Shown: positions 54,303 to 62,077 of the stretch, in pieces
How the letters are laid out: each line of letters starts with the position of its first letter
Numbering within the stretch: the stretch's first letter is position 1
Origin: Candidatus Zhuqueibacterota bacterium
GTDB lineage: Bacteria > Zhuqueibacterota > Zhuqueibacteria > Oceanimicrobiales > Oceanimicrobiaceae
Assembly (NCBI GenBank): GCA_029262055.1
Contig: JAJDAD010000020.1
Coordinates: forward strand, 20,586-84,585
Reading direction: 5' to 3'
DNA: 64,000 nucleotides
The notes under the pieces: model-generated
Database searches by the model: none
Told to the model about the DNA's origin: nothing
The model's input: only the letters and a program-made list of their open reading frames with translations
Program-made: the position numbers and the translations under genes

Positions 54303-54506
54303 ATGGCTAAAGGGCGTGTTAAGTGGTTTAATGACCACAAAGGTTTCGGTTTCATAGAACAAGACTCCGGTGAAGATGTGTTTGTTCATTTCTCAGTCAT
54401 CGATATGGATGGCTACAAGACGCTGCAAGAAGGTATTGAAGTTGAATTTGAATGTATTTCCGGAGAAAAAGGGCTGCAGGCAACACGAGTCACGCAGCCT
54501 GCTTAG
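54303..54506 (+). CDS. Cold-shock domain protein
   Basis: 67 residues, CspA family. [20 protein letters not shown] holds RNP1 (KGFGFI), followed by [17 protein letters not shown] with RNP2 (VFVHF). Binds single-stranded RNA and acts as an RNA chaperone. Single-gene transcript: strong promoter, very strong ribosome binding site and its own terminator. The roughly 45-nt leader is much shorter than the thermosensor leader of E. coli cspA. Confidence 0.96.
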   Translation: MAKGRVKWFNDHKGFGFIEQDSGEDVFVHFSVIDMDGYKTLQEGIEVEFECISGEKGLQATRVTQPA

Positions 54507-54552
54507 TGGCGAGTCACTGCCGCACCAAATGAGTTTTTGGTTCATAGCCATT

Positions 54553-54583
54553 AAAACCCCGATCCACAGCATCGGGGTTTTTT
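54553..54583 (+). terminator. Rho-independent terminator of the cold-shock gene
   Basis: AAAACCCCGAT (54553-54563), loop CCACAGC, ATCGGGG (54571-54577) then six T. Confidence 0.92.
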
Positions 54584-54611
54584 GATTGGTCTCGGAATAC
54601 TCGGGAGTTTG

Positions 54612-55049
54612 ATGGTGAATTTCAACAAAGATGATATTGACAGGATCGGCAAAGCCTTGGGGGTTGCGGGTGTTGCCATGGGCAACAATACCCGCTTTGT
54701 TCTCGAAAACGAGGAGGATGGCCGCAACTTGTCGCTTGAAATCTACGCAGATATTCCAATCGGCAGCAAGAAGGGAAATCTCATCAGTGTTTACACGATG
54801 AATGCCCATCTGCAATTGCATTTCTGTACCGGCTATGTTGTGAGCGACATGCTGGGAGAAGTCACCTTCGTCGGTGAAAACCAGGGCCGTCTGTCCGGGC
54901 TGACAATCGAAAGAGAGGCGGGCTGCTCTCTTTACTCAAATGTCGACTCGAGCCTGCTGTCAGGGGATTTCACCAAGCTGGGTCCGGAGGTGATGCTTTC
55001 CGGAATTGCACTATCTCTGACTGAGGGTTTGCTCCCAGACTCTGATTAG
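54612..55049 (+). CDS. Protein of unknown function, 145 residues
   Basis: Not recognised. GGGAG (54602-54606) precedes ATG 54612. It begins MVNFNKDDIDRIGKALGVAG, has an alternating strand pattern (NTRFVLENEEDGRNLSLEIY, GYVVSDMLGEVTFVGENQGR) and ends with a helix (VMLSGIALSLTEGLLPDSD). Two cysteines. No signal peptide. It lies between the cold-shock terminator and a Xer recombinase gene 28 bp downstream, so it may share a transcript with the recombinase and birA. Real gene likely. Confidence 0.75.
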   Translation: MVNFNKDDIDRIGKALGVAGVAMGNNTRFVLENEEDGRNLSLEIYADIPIGSKKGNLISVYTMNAHLQLHFCTGYVVSDMLGEVTFVGENQGRLSGLTIEREAGCSLYSNVDSSLLSGDFTKLGPEVMLSGIALSLTEGLLPDSD

Positions 55050-55077
55050 AGTAAATCGCCGGGAGTGTAGAGGTAAA

Positions 55078-55998
55078 GTGACCATCATGAGCGGCGCGCT
55101 CCGTGAGTTCCTGGATTACTTACGGATAGAAAAAAACGCCTCCAGTAACACGGTTACTGCGTACCACAAGGACCTGGAGCGCTATTTCGAGTTTTTGGGC
55201 GAGCAGTCCATCGAGGCCTTCCAGAAGATTCGGCCCGCTCATGTTTTTTCTTATCTTAACAGGTTGCAGCAAGATGATCTGAGTGCCCGATCCCGGGCCC
55301 GAAATCTATCTGCCATTCGCGCTTTCCACAAATTTTTGATTCTCGAAGGCTATGGCCAGACCAATCCTACCGTCAATATCGATTTTCCCAAGCTGGCTCG
55401 ATATTTACCCAGTTGTCTGAATCAAGCGGAGATTGAGCTGGTCCTCGACCAGCCCGATACAGGTGAACCGCTTGGTTTGCGCGACCGCGCCATGCTGGAG
55501 TTTCTGTACGCGACCGGTGTTCGTGTTTCTGAACTAATCTCAATCGGGACTGGTCGGCTCTTCTTTGAAGAGGGATTCATCCGTGTTCTTGGCAAAGGTG
55601 GTCGGGAAAGAATTGTTCCGATAGGAGGGCAGGCAGTCTACTTTACAACCAAGTATCTGCAGGCCGTTCGGCCAACGTTGGCCTCTAGGTTAAAGAAAAC
55701 GGACTGTATTTTTCTGAATTGGCGTGGCTCCCCTCTCAGCCGGATGGGATTCTGGAAAGTTCTTCGAAAATATGTGGTCAGCGCGGGAATTACTGGGAAA
55801 GTGTCTCCGCACACATTTCGGCACTCGTTTGCCACGCACCTGATCGAAGGAGGGGCGGATTTGCGGGCTGTGCAGGAAATGCTCGGACACACCGACATTA
55901 GCACGACACAGATTTACACACATGTTGACAGGGAGTACTTGAAAGAGGTGCACAGAACGTACCATCCGAGAGAAATGGGTAGAAACCATGAAAGATGA
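55078..55998 (+). CDS. XerC/XerD-type tyrosine recombinase
   Basis: 306 residues, full length. The N-terminal SAM-like domain (LREFLDYLRIEKNASSNTVT) and the catalytic domain with the Arg of YATGVRVSELI, HTFRHSFATHLIEGGADLRAVQEMLGH and the nucleophile Tyr in TTQIYTHVD. It acts in chromosome-dimer resolution. It is ambiguous between XerC and XerD. GTG 55078 has the better-spaced ribosome binding site (AGAGG 55069-55073); ATG 55087 is the alternative. Its end overlaps birA by 11 bp. Confidence 0.94.
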   Translation: MTIMSGALREFLDYLRIEKNASSNTVTAYHKDLERYFEFLGEQSIEAFQKIRPAHVFSYLNRLQQDDLSARSRARNLSAIRAFHKFLILEGYGQTNPTVNIDFPKLARYLPSCLNQAEIELVLDQPDTGEPLGLRDRAMLEFLYATGVRVSELISIGTGRLFFEEGFIRVLGKGGRERIVPIGGQAVYFTTKYLQAVRPTLASRLKKTDCIFLNWRGSPLSRMGFWKVLRKYVVSAGITGKVSPHTFRHSFATHLIEGGADLRAVQEMLGHTDISTTQIYTHVDREYLKEVHRTYHPREMGRNHER

Positions 55999-56881
55999 CT
56001 CCACTCTTGCCGGCCAGGAGAGCCTAACCCCGGTCAAGCCGGGGAACCGCCTCGGTAGCACCATTCTTTCATTTGAGACTGTAACTTCTACAAATACCGT
56101 TGCCAAAGATCTTGCCAGGGCGGGGGCAGAGGAGGGAACGGTCGTGTTAGCGGACCGTCAAACGCAAGGCAAAGGACGGCAGGCACGCTCCTGGTCGTCA
56201 CCACCGAAGAGGGGACTGTGGTTCTCCTATGTTTTGCGGCCACAATTTCCGGTGCAGTGGCTCGGCCTGATCCCGCTTTTGACGGCGAGTTCAGTGGCCT
56301 CCGCCATTGAAGATAGCACTGGTCTCATGCCAAATCTAAAATGGCCGAACGACGTTCTGGTCAGGGGCAAGAAGGTTTGTGGAATCTTAGCTGAGTCGGA
56401 GTTTCGGGCGCAGACCTTGTCCTTTTTGGTGGTCGGTGTCGGTTTAAACGTGAACCAAATAGCGGGTGATTTTCCACAGGAACTCAGACAGCGCGCTACT
56501 TCGCTCAGAATAGAAGCGGGCAGCGTAACGCGGCGTGAGATTCTGTTAGACAGCATAATGGCTCAAATAGATAAGGACTATCGTAGATTTGCGGCCAGCG
56601 GAATTGAGGAAACGAGTGCGAATTGGACACGGCGCTGCCCTGATATTGGCAAAATGTGCGAAATTCTTGAAGATGGAAAATCAACCCACGGACTGTTTGA
56701 GTCCCTTGACAAGTTTGGACGCCTGATCCTTCGGCTGGCCGACGGTACTCTAAAGACCATAGCCAGTGCGGACGTGAACAGAGTGTTCCCAATGGGTTCT
56801 CCCGGGAACCCGACCCACGGCCCCGATCTTCCCAAGGAGTCATATCCGTTACAACAATTTAAGACAAAAACCGCTTCATAG
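55988..56881 (+). CDS. birA: Biotin-[acetyl-CoA-carboxylase] ligase
   Basis: 297 residues. Catalytic features: ETVTSTNTVAKDLA, the biotinyl-AMP loop DRQTQGKGRQARSWSSP, LKWPNDVLVRGKKVCGILAE and VVGVGLNVNQ; the C-terminal SH3-like domain (FESLDKFGRLILRLADGTL) is present. No N-terminal winged helix, so it is a monofunctional ligase and not a repressor. It overlaps the recombinase gene by 11 bp. The last about 20 residues are low-conservation tail. Confidence 0.95.
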   Translation: MKDDSTLAGQESLTPVKPGNRLGSTILSFETVTSTNTVAKDLARAGAEEGTVVLADRQTQGKGRQARSWSSPPKRGLWFSYVLRPQFPVQWLGLIPLLTASSVASAIEDSTGLMPNLKWPNDVLVRGKKVCGILAESEFRAQTLSFLVVGVGLNVNQIAGDFPQELRQRATSLRIEAGSVTRREILLDSIMAQIDKDYRRFAASGIEETSANWTRRCPDIGKMCEILEDGKSTHGLFESLDKFGRLILRLADGTLKTIASADVNRVFPMGSPGNPTHGPDLPKESYPLQQFKTKTAS

Positions 56882-57096
56882 ACCCGCAGTTCCCTCGTAG
56901 ATCTAATGGGTTTGGTTGCTTTTTGACCATCTCCCGCACAAAATCCGCCAATATAACCTCCAGCGATCAGATGACCATGTCGTAAGGTGTTGTTATTACG
57001 GGGTATGTCCAGTAACCCAATTGCGGCATATAGCTTGCATCGTTCCTTATGCTCAATTAGTACTGATTCATTACCCCTGCGGAGACAAAGCACACC

Positions 57097-58488
57097 ATGA
57101 ACAGCGATTCCCCCCGGATTCTCGTCGTCGATGATGAACCTACGATTAGTGGAATGTTATCTGAAGCCCTCGCTAGAAAAAACTACAAAGTCACCGTCGC
57201 CGACGATGGCCGGAAAGCGCTCGAGTCTATTAAAAAAGAGCAGTTCGATCTCATAATTACAGATGTACTCTTGCCGGATCTGAACGGGATGGAAGTCTTG
57301 AAGATGGCGAAACACATCGATCCTGATACGGGAGTTATCGTTATTACTGCGCACAGCTCCGTGGAAAGTGCGGTAGAGGCCATGCGTGTCGGGGCATACG
57401 ACTACATGACCAAGGGATTTAGCGTTGACGAAATTCAGATGACGGTGGGAAAGTACTTCCGGTTCCAGAGGTTGGTCAAGGAAAACGAGCTGTTACGGTC
57501 CGAGTTGGCCACCCGGTATGGGATAAAAAACGTCATAGGTAATAGTGCGGCCATCAAGCACGTCTTTGAGACCGTCGAGATGGTTGCGCCGTCGAATGCG
57601 ACCGTCCTGATCCAGGGTGCCAGCGGCACCGGGAAAGAACTGATAGCAAAAGCCATTCATCAGTTGAGCCCCAGACGGGAAGAGCCTTTTGTAAAGATCA
57701 ACTGTGCGGCCATCCCCGAAGGATTGGTGGAAAGCGAGCTCTTTGGACATGAAAAAGGAGCATTTACTGGTGCAATCAGAAGTAAAAAGGGGAGATTTGA
57801 GTTGGCGGACGGCGGGACAATTCTTTTGGATGAGATAAGTGAAATTCAATCGAGTTTGCAAGTCAAGTTATTGCGAGTCCTGCAAGAGAAAGAGTTCGAA
57901 AGAGTAGGTTCCTCGGAAACCCTGCAGGTCAATGTCAGGGTGATAGCCACTACGAATCGCAACCTGAAGGAAGAGGTAGAGAAAGGCAACTTTCGTGAGG
58001 ATCTTTACTATCGCCTCAACGTGGTCCCCATCAACCTGCCGGTACTCAATGACCGTAAGGAAGACATTCCCCTTCTGGTGGATCATTTTGTTGATAAGTT
58101 CTGCAAGGAAAATCATCGCAAGATCGGTGGCCTGCATGAAAGCGCATTACAACGACTGATGGAGCACGATTGGCCGGGTAATGTTCGTGAACTTGAGAAC
58201 ACAATAGAAAGGGCAGTGGTTGTCTGTCGAGAGAAACAGATCCAACCCAAGCATTTGTATTTTGATGCCACCAAGGAACAAACCGGTGCGACAGAAAAGG
58301 ACTTTGACTTTCCCAAGAACATGACTCTGAAAGACCTTGAAAAACGCATGATACTGCAGACACTAAAAGAGCATAATGACAACCGTACCTGGGCCTCCCA
58401 GAGCCTTGGGATCAGTGTCCGCACCCTCCGCAATAAACTGCAGGAATACCGCAAGGAAGACGCTGCCCTTACTGCGGAAATCAACTAG
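57097..58488 (+). CDS. NtrC-family sigma-54-dependent response regulator
   Basis: 463 residues in three domains. Receiver at 1-120 with the phospho-Asp D56 in DLIITDVLLPD. AAA+ domain with Walker A GASGTGKELIAKAIH, the sigma-54 contact loop GAFTGA, DGGTILLDEI and WPGNVRELENTIERAVV. A C-terminal Fis-type helix-turn-helix (NRTWASQSLGISVRTLRNKL). It would activate sigma-54 promoters after phosphorylation. The sigma-54 promoter of the downstream FliA-like gene, 200 bp away, is an obvious target. This layout resembles FlrC/FlgR motility control. Confidence 0.95.
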   Translation: MNSDSPRILVVDDEPTISGMLSEALARKNYKVTVADDGRKALESIKKEQFDLIITDVLLPDLNGMEVLKMAKHIDPDTGVIVITAHSSVESAVEAMRVGAYDYMTKGFSVDEIQMTVGKYFRFQRLVKENELLRSELATRYGIKNVIGNSAAIKHVFETVEMVAPSNATVLIQGASGTGKELIAKAIHQLSPRREEPFVKINCAAIPEGLVESELFGHEKGAFTGAIRSKKGRFELADGGTILLDEISEIQSSLQVKLLRVLQEKEFERVGSSETLQVNVRVIATTNRNLKEEVEKGNFREDLYYRLNVVPINLPVLNDRKEDIPLLVDHFVDKFCKENHRKIGGLHESALQRLMEHDWPGNVRELENTIERAVVVCREKQIQPKHLYFDATKEQTGATEKDFDFPKNMTLKDLEKRMILQTLKEHNDNRTWASQSLGISVRTLRNKLQEYRKEDAALTAEIN

Positions 58489-58562
58489 GCAATTTCTTTA
58501 GGGCTGCCTGGCAATTTCTTCCGGTCACTGATAGAAATTACCGGTCCCCGTCCTCGGCAGCC
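58488..58562 (+). promoter_or_regulatory. Dyad and direct repeats upstream of the sigma-54 promoter, possible activator site
   Basis: GGCAATTTCTT occurs twice (58488-58498 and 58510-58520), 22 bp apart or two helical turns. The second copy starts a dyad AATTTCT (58513-58519) / AGAAATT (58533-58539), and GGCTGCC (58502-58508) pairs with GGCAGCC (58556-58562) around it. Its place about 130-200 bp before the -24/-12 promoter fits an upstream activator sequence; a structured 3'UTR of the response regulator is the alternative. Confidence 0.4.
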
Positions 58563-58688
58563 GTCCCTCAATCATCATATCAGGCTTTACCAAAAACAGC
58601 CTTAACCCTCTGAAGATTAAGAGGGTATTGGCCTGCGATAAGCCCCCTCCATGCATCCTTCTCAGGTTTTCTTAAGCGTTAGTTTGGG

Positions 58689-58703
58689 TGGCACAGCATT
58701 TGC
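58689..58703 (+). promoter_or_regulatory. Sigma-54 (-24/-12) promoter of the FliA-like gene
   Basis: TGGCACAGCATTTGC: GG (58690-58691), ten bases, GC (58702-58703), close to consensus TGGCAC-N5-TTGC. Transcription would start near 58715, some 54 bp before ATG 58769. Confidence 0.8.
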
Positions 58704-58768
58704 GAGAGATGGACTGTCGTCCCTGAATTGTACTATAATTGTGCCTACAAGAAATCGGAGTGACGCGT

Positions 58769-59536
58769 ATGAAATCTACTGCTAGTCCGCAACCACTTTG
58801 GCTTCAATACACCAGTGAAAGAAACCTGGAAACGCGTGAGAAGCTTCTCGTGCAATACCTGCCGTTGGTCAAATATGTTGCCGGCAAAATGATGTTTTCC
58901 CTGCCGACCTGTGTTGATTACAATGACTTGTTGAGCGCAGGCGTCATGGGGCTCATCGGCGCATTGGAGCGGTTTGACCCGATGCAAGGCGTCAAGTTCG
59001 AGACCTTTGTGTTACCGAGAATCAAAGGGGCGATTCTCGATGAGCTGAGAACGTTGGACTGGGCACCCAGGTCGTTGCGTTCCAAGGCTAGGCAGGTTGA
59101 ACGGGCAAGCGAACGCCTGGAAAAGTCGTTGGGTAGAGCTGCTGCCGGTCACGAGATAGCACGGGAGCTCAAGATAGATATTCATGAATATGGAGAAGTG
59201 TTGCTGGAATTGTCCAAGGCGTCGCTGCTCTCGCTGGACGGCAGCAGGGTAGAGGAGAACGAGCAGTTGACCTCCATGTATGACCTGCTGGAGAATACAC
59301 AGTCGGAGAATCCACTCGGGATTCTTGAGAACACTGAGATGAAGGGCTTACTTGTACAAGCCATCGAGCATCTCAATGAACAAGAGAAAATAGTGATGGC
59401 TCTCTATTATTATGAAGAATTGACGCTCAAGGAAATCGGCCAGGTTCTAAACATTACTGAATCGCGTGTATCGCAGATTCATAGTAAGGCCCTTGGAGGA
59501 CTGCATAGCCTTCTGGAAAGTGAAGTCCTCTGCTGA
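58769..59536 (+). CDS. fliA: FliA-like sigma-28 family RNA polymerase sigma factor
   Basis: 255 residues. Region 2 has LLVQYLPLVKYVAGKM, DYNDLLSAGVMGLIGALERF and the FliA-type signature RIKGAILDELRTLDWAPRSLR. Region 3 has RAAAGHEIARELKIDIHEY. Region 4 has LNEQEKIVMALYYYEELTLKEIGQVLNI then ESRVSQIHSKAL. The FliA/WhiG branch directs late flagellar and chemotaxis genes. GGAG (58757-58760) supports ATG 58769. Driven by the sigma-54 promoter at 58689, giving a two-step cascade from the upstream regulator. Confidence 0.9.
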   Translation: MKSTASPQPLWLQYTSERNLETREKLLVQYLPLVKYVAGKMMFSLPTCVDYNDLLSAGVMGLIGALERFDPMQGVKFETFVLPRIKGAILDELRTLDWAPRSLRSKARQVERASERLEKSLGRAAAGHEIARELKIDIHEYGEVLLELSKASLLSLDGSRVEENEQLTSMYDLLENTQSENPLGILENTEMKGLLVQAIEHLNEQEKIVMALYYYEELTLKEIGQVLNITESRVSQIHSKALGGLHSLLESEVLC

Positions 59537-59560
59537 TTAGCGCAATTCCTTGATTACAAC

Positions 59561-59587
59561 CATCTCTCCCCCGGGAGATGTTGCTTT
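59561..59587 (+). terminator. Weak hairpin after the FliA-like gene
   Basis: CATCTC (59561-59566) pairs with GAGATG (59575-59580), with a C-rich loop and extra G-C pairs possible, followed by TTGCTTT. It may reduce read-through into the GAF gene. Confidence 0.4.
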
Positions 59588-59632
59588 GGCTCAGAGATAA
59601 CACCATAAACCCAAAAAGGATAGAGGCATCAC

Positions 59633-60115
59633 ATGGCTGTGAACACCCTGGACAAGCAGGATACTTTGCATCGGGTTGTGGACAATTTCATGTCCAACCT
59701 GAGAGAGAGTGTAGAGTTCGAATCAGGCAGCTTGTTTGTGTTTGAACGTAGCGAAAACAAGCTCCGTGAAATAGCGAAGACAGGAGATGGGATCGATTTC
59801 ATCACAGCTATTGATTTTCCGTTGGGTGCGGGACTTTCAGCTTGGGTAGCCCAAAAGTGCAAGGTGATTTATTTGGCAGATATTCACCGCGGCAGCCGTC
59901 ATGGCCTCAACCCGGTGAGATGTTATTTGTCCATGCCGTTAGAGATCAATAACCGTGTCATCGGCGTTCTGAACCTGGGCCATACTGTAGCTAACGCATT
60001 CGACGACGATACAATGGCTACTATTGAGGAGATGTGCAAAGACGTCACTCGAAAAATCTATAATCACACATACTTAAACCTGTTCAGTGATGACCAAGAC
60101 GATTTTACTAATTGA
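59633..60115 (+). CDS. GAF-domain protein
   Basis: 160 residues that make a single GAF domain. FESGSLFVFERSENKLREIA, FPLGAGLSAWVAQKCKVIYL, CYLSMPLEINNRVIGVLNLG and DDDTMATIEEMCKDVTRKI follow the GAF pattern. It has no output domain of its own, so it probably senses a small ligand and passes the state to the receiver-PAS protein. The two genes overlap by 26 bp. Confidence 0.87.
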   Translation: MAVNTLDKQDTLHRVVDNFMSNLRESVEFESGSLFVFERSENKLREIAKTGDGIDFITAIDFPLGAGLSAWVAQKCKVIYLADIHRGSRHGLNPVRCYLSMPLEINNRVIGVLNLGHTVANAFDDDTMATIEEMCKDVTRKIYNHTYLNLFSDDQDDFTN

Positions 60116-61163
60116 CGATGACCCGGATATACATCTGCAGACACGGATAATAATCCAAAAGGCAGGTTATATCTTCTATTCTGCGCTAAGCGCAGAGGCA
60201 GGACTGGACGTAGTTCAGGAACAAAGCCCTGATCTGATTATCCTCGATTTCAGGATGCCGACTAAGGATGGCCTGCAGATGTTTAGCGAGCTCCAAAATT
60301 ATTTTGCGGGCAGAGAAGAGGACGGGCCGGCAGTTGTTATGCTAACTGCGGCCAGCCACACCTTCGATGAAAAGAAAAGCCTGTTGGAGTTTGGCATTGA
60401 TGCTTATCTGCAAAAACCTTTTGGACCTCGTGAGCTAATCAATGTCATTGAGAATGTGTTCGTCACAAGAGATATGAAACGTCGGGCGGCAAAGTTAACC
60501 CGGACAATTGAGAATAGCAGAGATTTTCTGGAGAACCTGATTGAGAGTTGCCCGGTACTGATCATCACCACTGACCTGGCAGGAAATATTACATTCGCGA
60601 ACAAGGCCGTAGAAGATTTGCTGAATTATGATCCTGAGGAGGTCACTGACAAGCCCATTTCTTTGCTGACGAAAGACCTGGAAAGAGAGATTGAGAAAAA
60701 GGTCGCTGAAAGGACAGTACAGCCGTCAGACTCTATCGAATGTTCGGTCGCAACAGCATCGGGCACTCGCCTTGCAGTAGGATGCCGATTGTCACTGCTT
60801 CGGGAAAAGACCGGGGCAGTTGCTGGAGTTTTGATTGTAGGCCAGGACCTGTCAGCACAAAAAAAGCTGGAACAGGAACTAGTCGAGAAGGAGAGGCTGA
60901 CCGCGCTTACAGAGTCATTTGCTACCATAAATCATAAGCTCAATAATCCCTTAACTCCTCTTTTGGGAAACTTACAGCTACTTCGCCAAGACGGACAAGA
61001 CTTGGGGGAAGGCTCGCAAAAACGCATCAAAATCATAGAGACAAACGCAAAGAAAATTTCCGAGATTGTAAAGAGTTTCGGCGAATTGACGAATCCAGTT
61101 ACAAAGCACTATTATGGTGAAATGAACACAATTGAATTCATCAATGAGACGGAGCCCGAGTAG
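60090..61163 (+). CDS. Receiver-PAS-histidine phosphotransfer protein lacking an ATPase domain
   Basis: 357 residues. Receiver at 1-120 (TILLIDDDPDIHLQTRIIIQ, phospho-Asp D53 in ILDFRMPTKDG, KPFGPREL). PAS at about 150-270 (FLENLIESCPVLIITTDLAG, FANKAVEDLLNYDPEEV). A coiled linker leads to a HisKA-like helix with H282 in ATINHKLNNPLTPLLGNL. The frame ends about 75 residues later, with no N, G1 or G2 box, so the kinase catalytic domain is missing. It may be a phosphorelay intermediate. Start ATG 60090; overlaps the GAF gene. Confidence 0.88.
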   Translation: MTKTILLIDDDPDIHLQTRIIIQKAGYIFYSALSAEAGLDVVQEQSPDLIILDFRMPTKDGLQMFSELQNYFAGREEDGPAVVMLTAASHTFDEKKSLLEFGIDAYLQKPFGPRELINVIENVFVTRDMKRRAAKLTRTIENSRDFLENLIESCPVLIITTDLAGNITFANKAVEDLLNYDPEEVTDKPISLLTKDLEREIEKKVAERTVQPSDSIECSVATASGTRLAVGCRLSLLREKTGAVAGVLIVGQDLSAQKKLEQELVEKERLTALTESFATINHKLNNPLTPLLGNLQLLRQDGQDLGEGSQKRIKIIETNAKKISEIVKSFGELTNPVTKHYYGEMNTIEFINETEPE

Positions 61164-61166
61164 AAG

Positions 61167-61577
61167 ATGAGAAATTCAAGGTTGATTTCCATGTCAGTCG
61201 TGGTTGTATCGTCGTTGTTCTTGCTATCTGTGACGGGACCATCTTATCCCATCAACGGAAAAGTGAGCCCACCAACGATTCAACTAAAGGCCAAATGCGT
61301 TGTCGTAGGCCAAAACGTGACATTCGGAGATATCAGCAACATTACGGATAGCAACACGCTTAGTCCGGCGCTTAAGTCGGAGTTGCGAAATGTGGTGATT
61401 AGAAAAGCACCGCCTCCCGGGGAATCAACAGATATATCACGTAACGAGATCAAACGTCGGCTTGAGCGTGCAGGCTTTGGGACAGTGGTACAGTCCATTC
61501 AGGGACCACGCAACATCAGAGTTGTGTCAGCCCATGAAGAAATCGACAAAGCGTTCATAAAAGAAGAATTGGCTTAA
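61167..61577 (+). CDS. FlgA-like exported protein, N-terminal part only
   Basis: 136 residues. Signal peptide MSVVVVSSLFLLSVTGPSYP. VVVGQNVTFGDISNITDSNT, VVIRKAPPPGESTDISRNEI and KRRLERAGFGTVVQSIQGPR match the pattern of the FlgA N-terminal domain (V-L-GDI, P-PG-x-R-I-R, GP). The C-terminal SAF half of FlgA, about 100 residues, is absent and no continuation is visible before csrA. FlgA is the P-ring assembly chaperone. Here it could be a shortened variant or a pilus-type homologue. It comes 3 bp after the receiver-PAS gene. Confidence 0.7.
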   Translation: MRNSRLISMSVVVVSSLFLLSVTGPSYPINGKVSPPTIQLKAKCVVVGQNVTFGDISNITDSNTLSPALKSELRNVVIRKAPPPGESTDISRNEIKRRLERAGFGTVVQSIQGPRNIRVVSAHEEIDKAFIKEELA

Positions 61578-61620
61578 GCCGCTAAATGTGAAGATGCCGT
61601 AACTTCTATGCTGAATTAAC

Positions 61621-61649
61621 TTGTTTATTTGTACAATTTTATTTATATA
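61621..61649 (+). promoter_or_regulatory. Possible csrA promoter
   Basis: TTGTTT (61621-61626), 17-bp spacer, TATATA (61644-61649) in an AT-rich stretch 85 bp before the csrA ATG. It fits the spacing of the other promoters, but the AT-richness makes chance matches likely. Confidence 0.4.
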
Positions 61650-61734
61650 AACAAAATAAATCAAGAACAGAGGGAAGTGATTCTTCCAAGCAGGTGCTTA
61701 TTATCAGTCAAGAACTTAATATAAGGAATTTCCT

Positions 61735-61941
61735 ATGCTTGTCCTGACAAGGAAGTTGGGTGAGACGATTGTAATAGGGGATGATATAGTCATTAAAGTC
61801 GTAGATGTACATGGTAAACAAATAAGGCTTGGCATTGAGGCACCCACCGAGATCAGCATCTTCAGAGGGGAAATCTATGATCGTATTCAAGAGGAAAAAA
61901 AGAAGACAATCCCCCCCAGCAATACCAAAGACGAGAGTTAG
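61735..61941 (+). CDS. csrA: Carbon storage regulator / translational repressor CsrA
   Basis: 68 residues. [20 protein letters not shown], then [19 protein letters not shown] and VHR-like [11 protein letters not shown] are near-canonical. CsrA dimers bind GGA motifs in mRNA leaders and block translation. The family is often found with flagellar genes, and its place behind a FliA-like sigma and FlgA-like protein fits. AAGGAATTTCCT lies before the ATG. The C-terminal tail is short and Lys-rich. Confidence 0.96.
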   Translation: MLVLTRKLGETIVIGDDIVIKVVDVHGKQIRLGIEAPTEISIFRGEIYDRIQEEKKKTIPPSNTKDES

Positions 61942-62077
61942 GAGATGTGGCTTGGCCTGCCCGCTCCGTCTCAGCCATAGATTCGGCACAGAGTTTTAGA
62001 GCGCCTGTTCTGGAACTGAGAAACCTTCCAAAATCATATTCCCCAAGCTTACCAAATGCTGCTAACCGGACCTTGAC

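Noticed and set aside
56578..57093. 171-residue minus-strand frame overlapping the 3' end of birA
   Set aside because: Half of it is antisense to the well-supported birA frame. The remaining part has no recognisable domain. I treat it as chance.
61577..61605. Sigma-28-like motif (CTAAATG ... GCCGTAA) before csrA
   Set aside because: The spacing between the two parts is about 9 bp instead of about 15, and the -10 part is incomplete.
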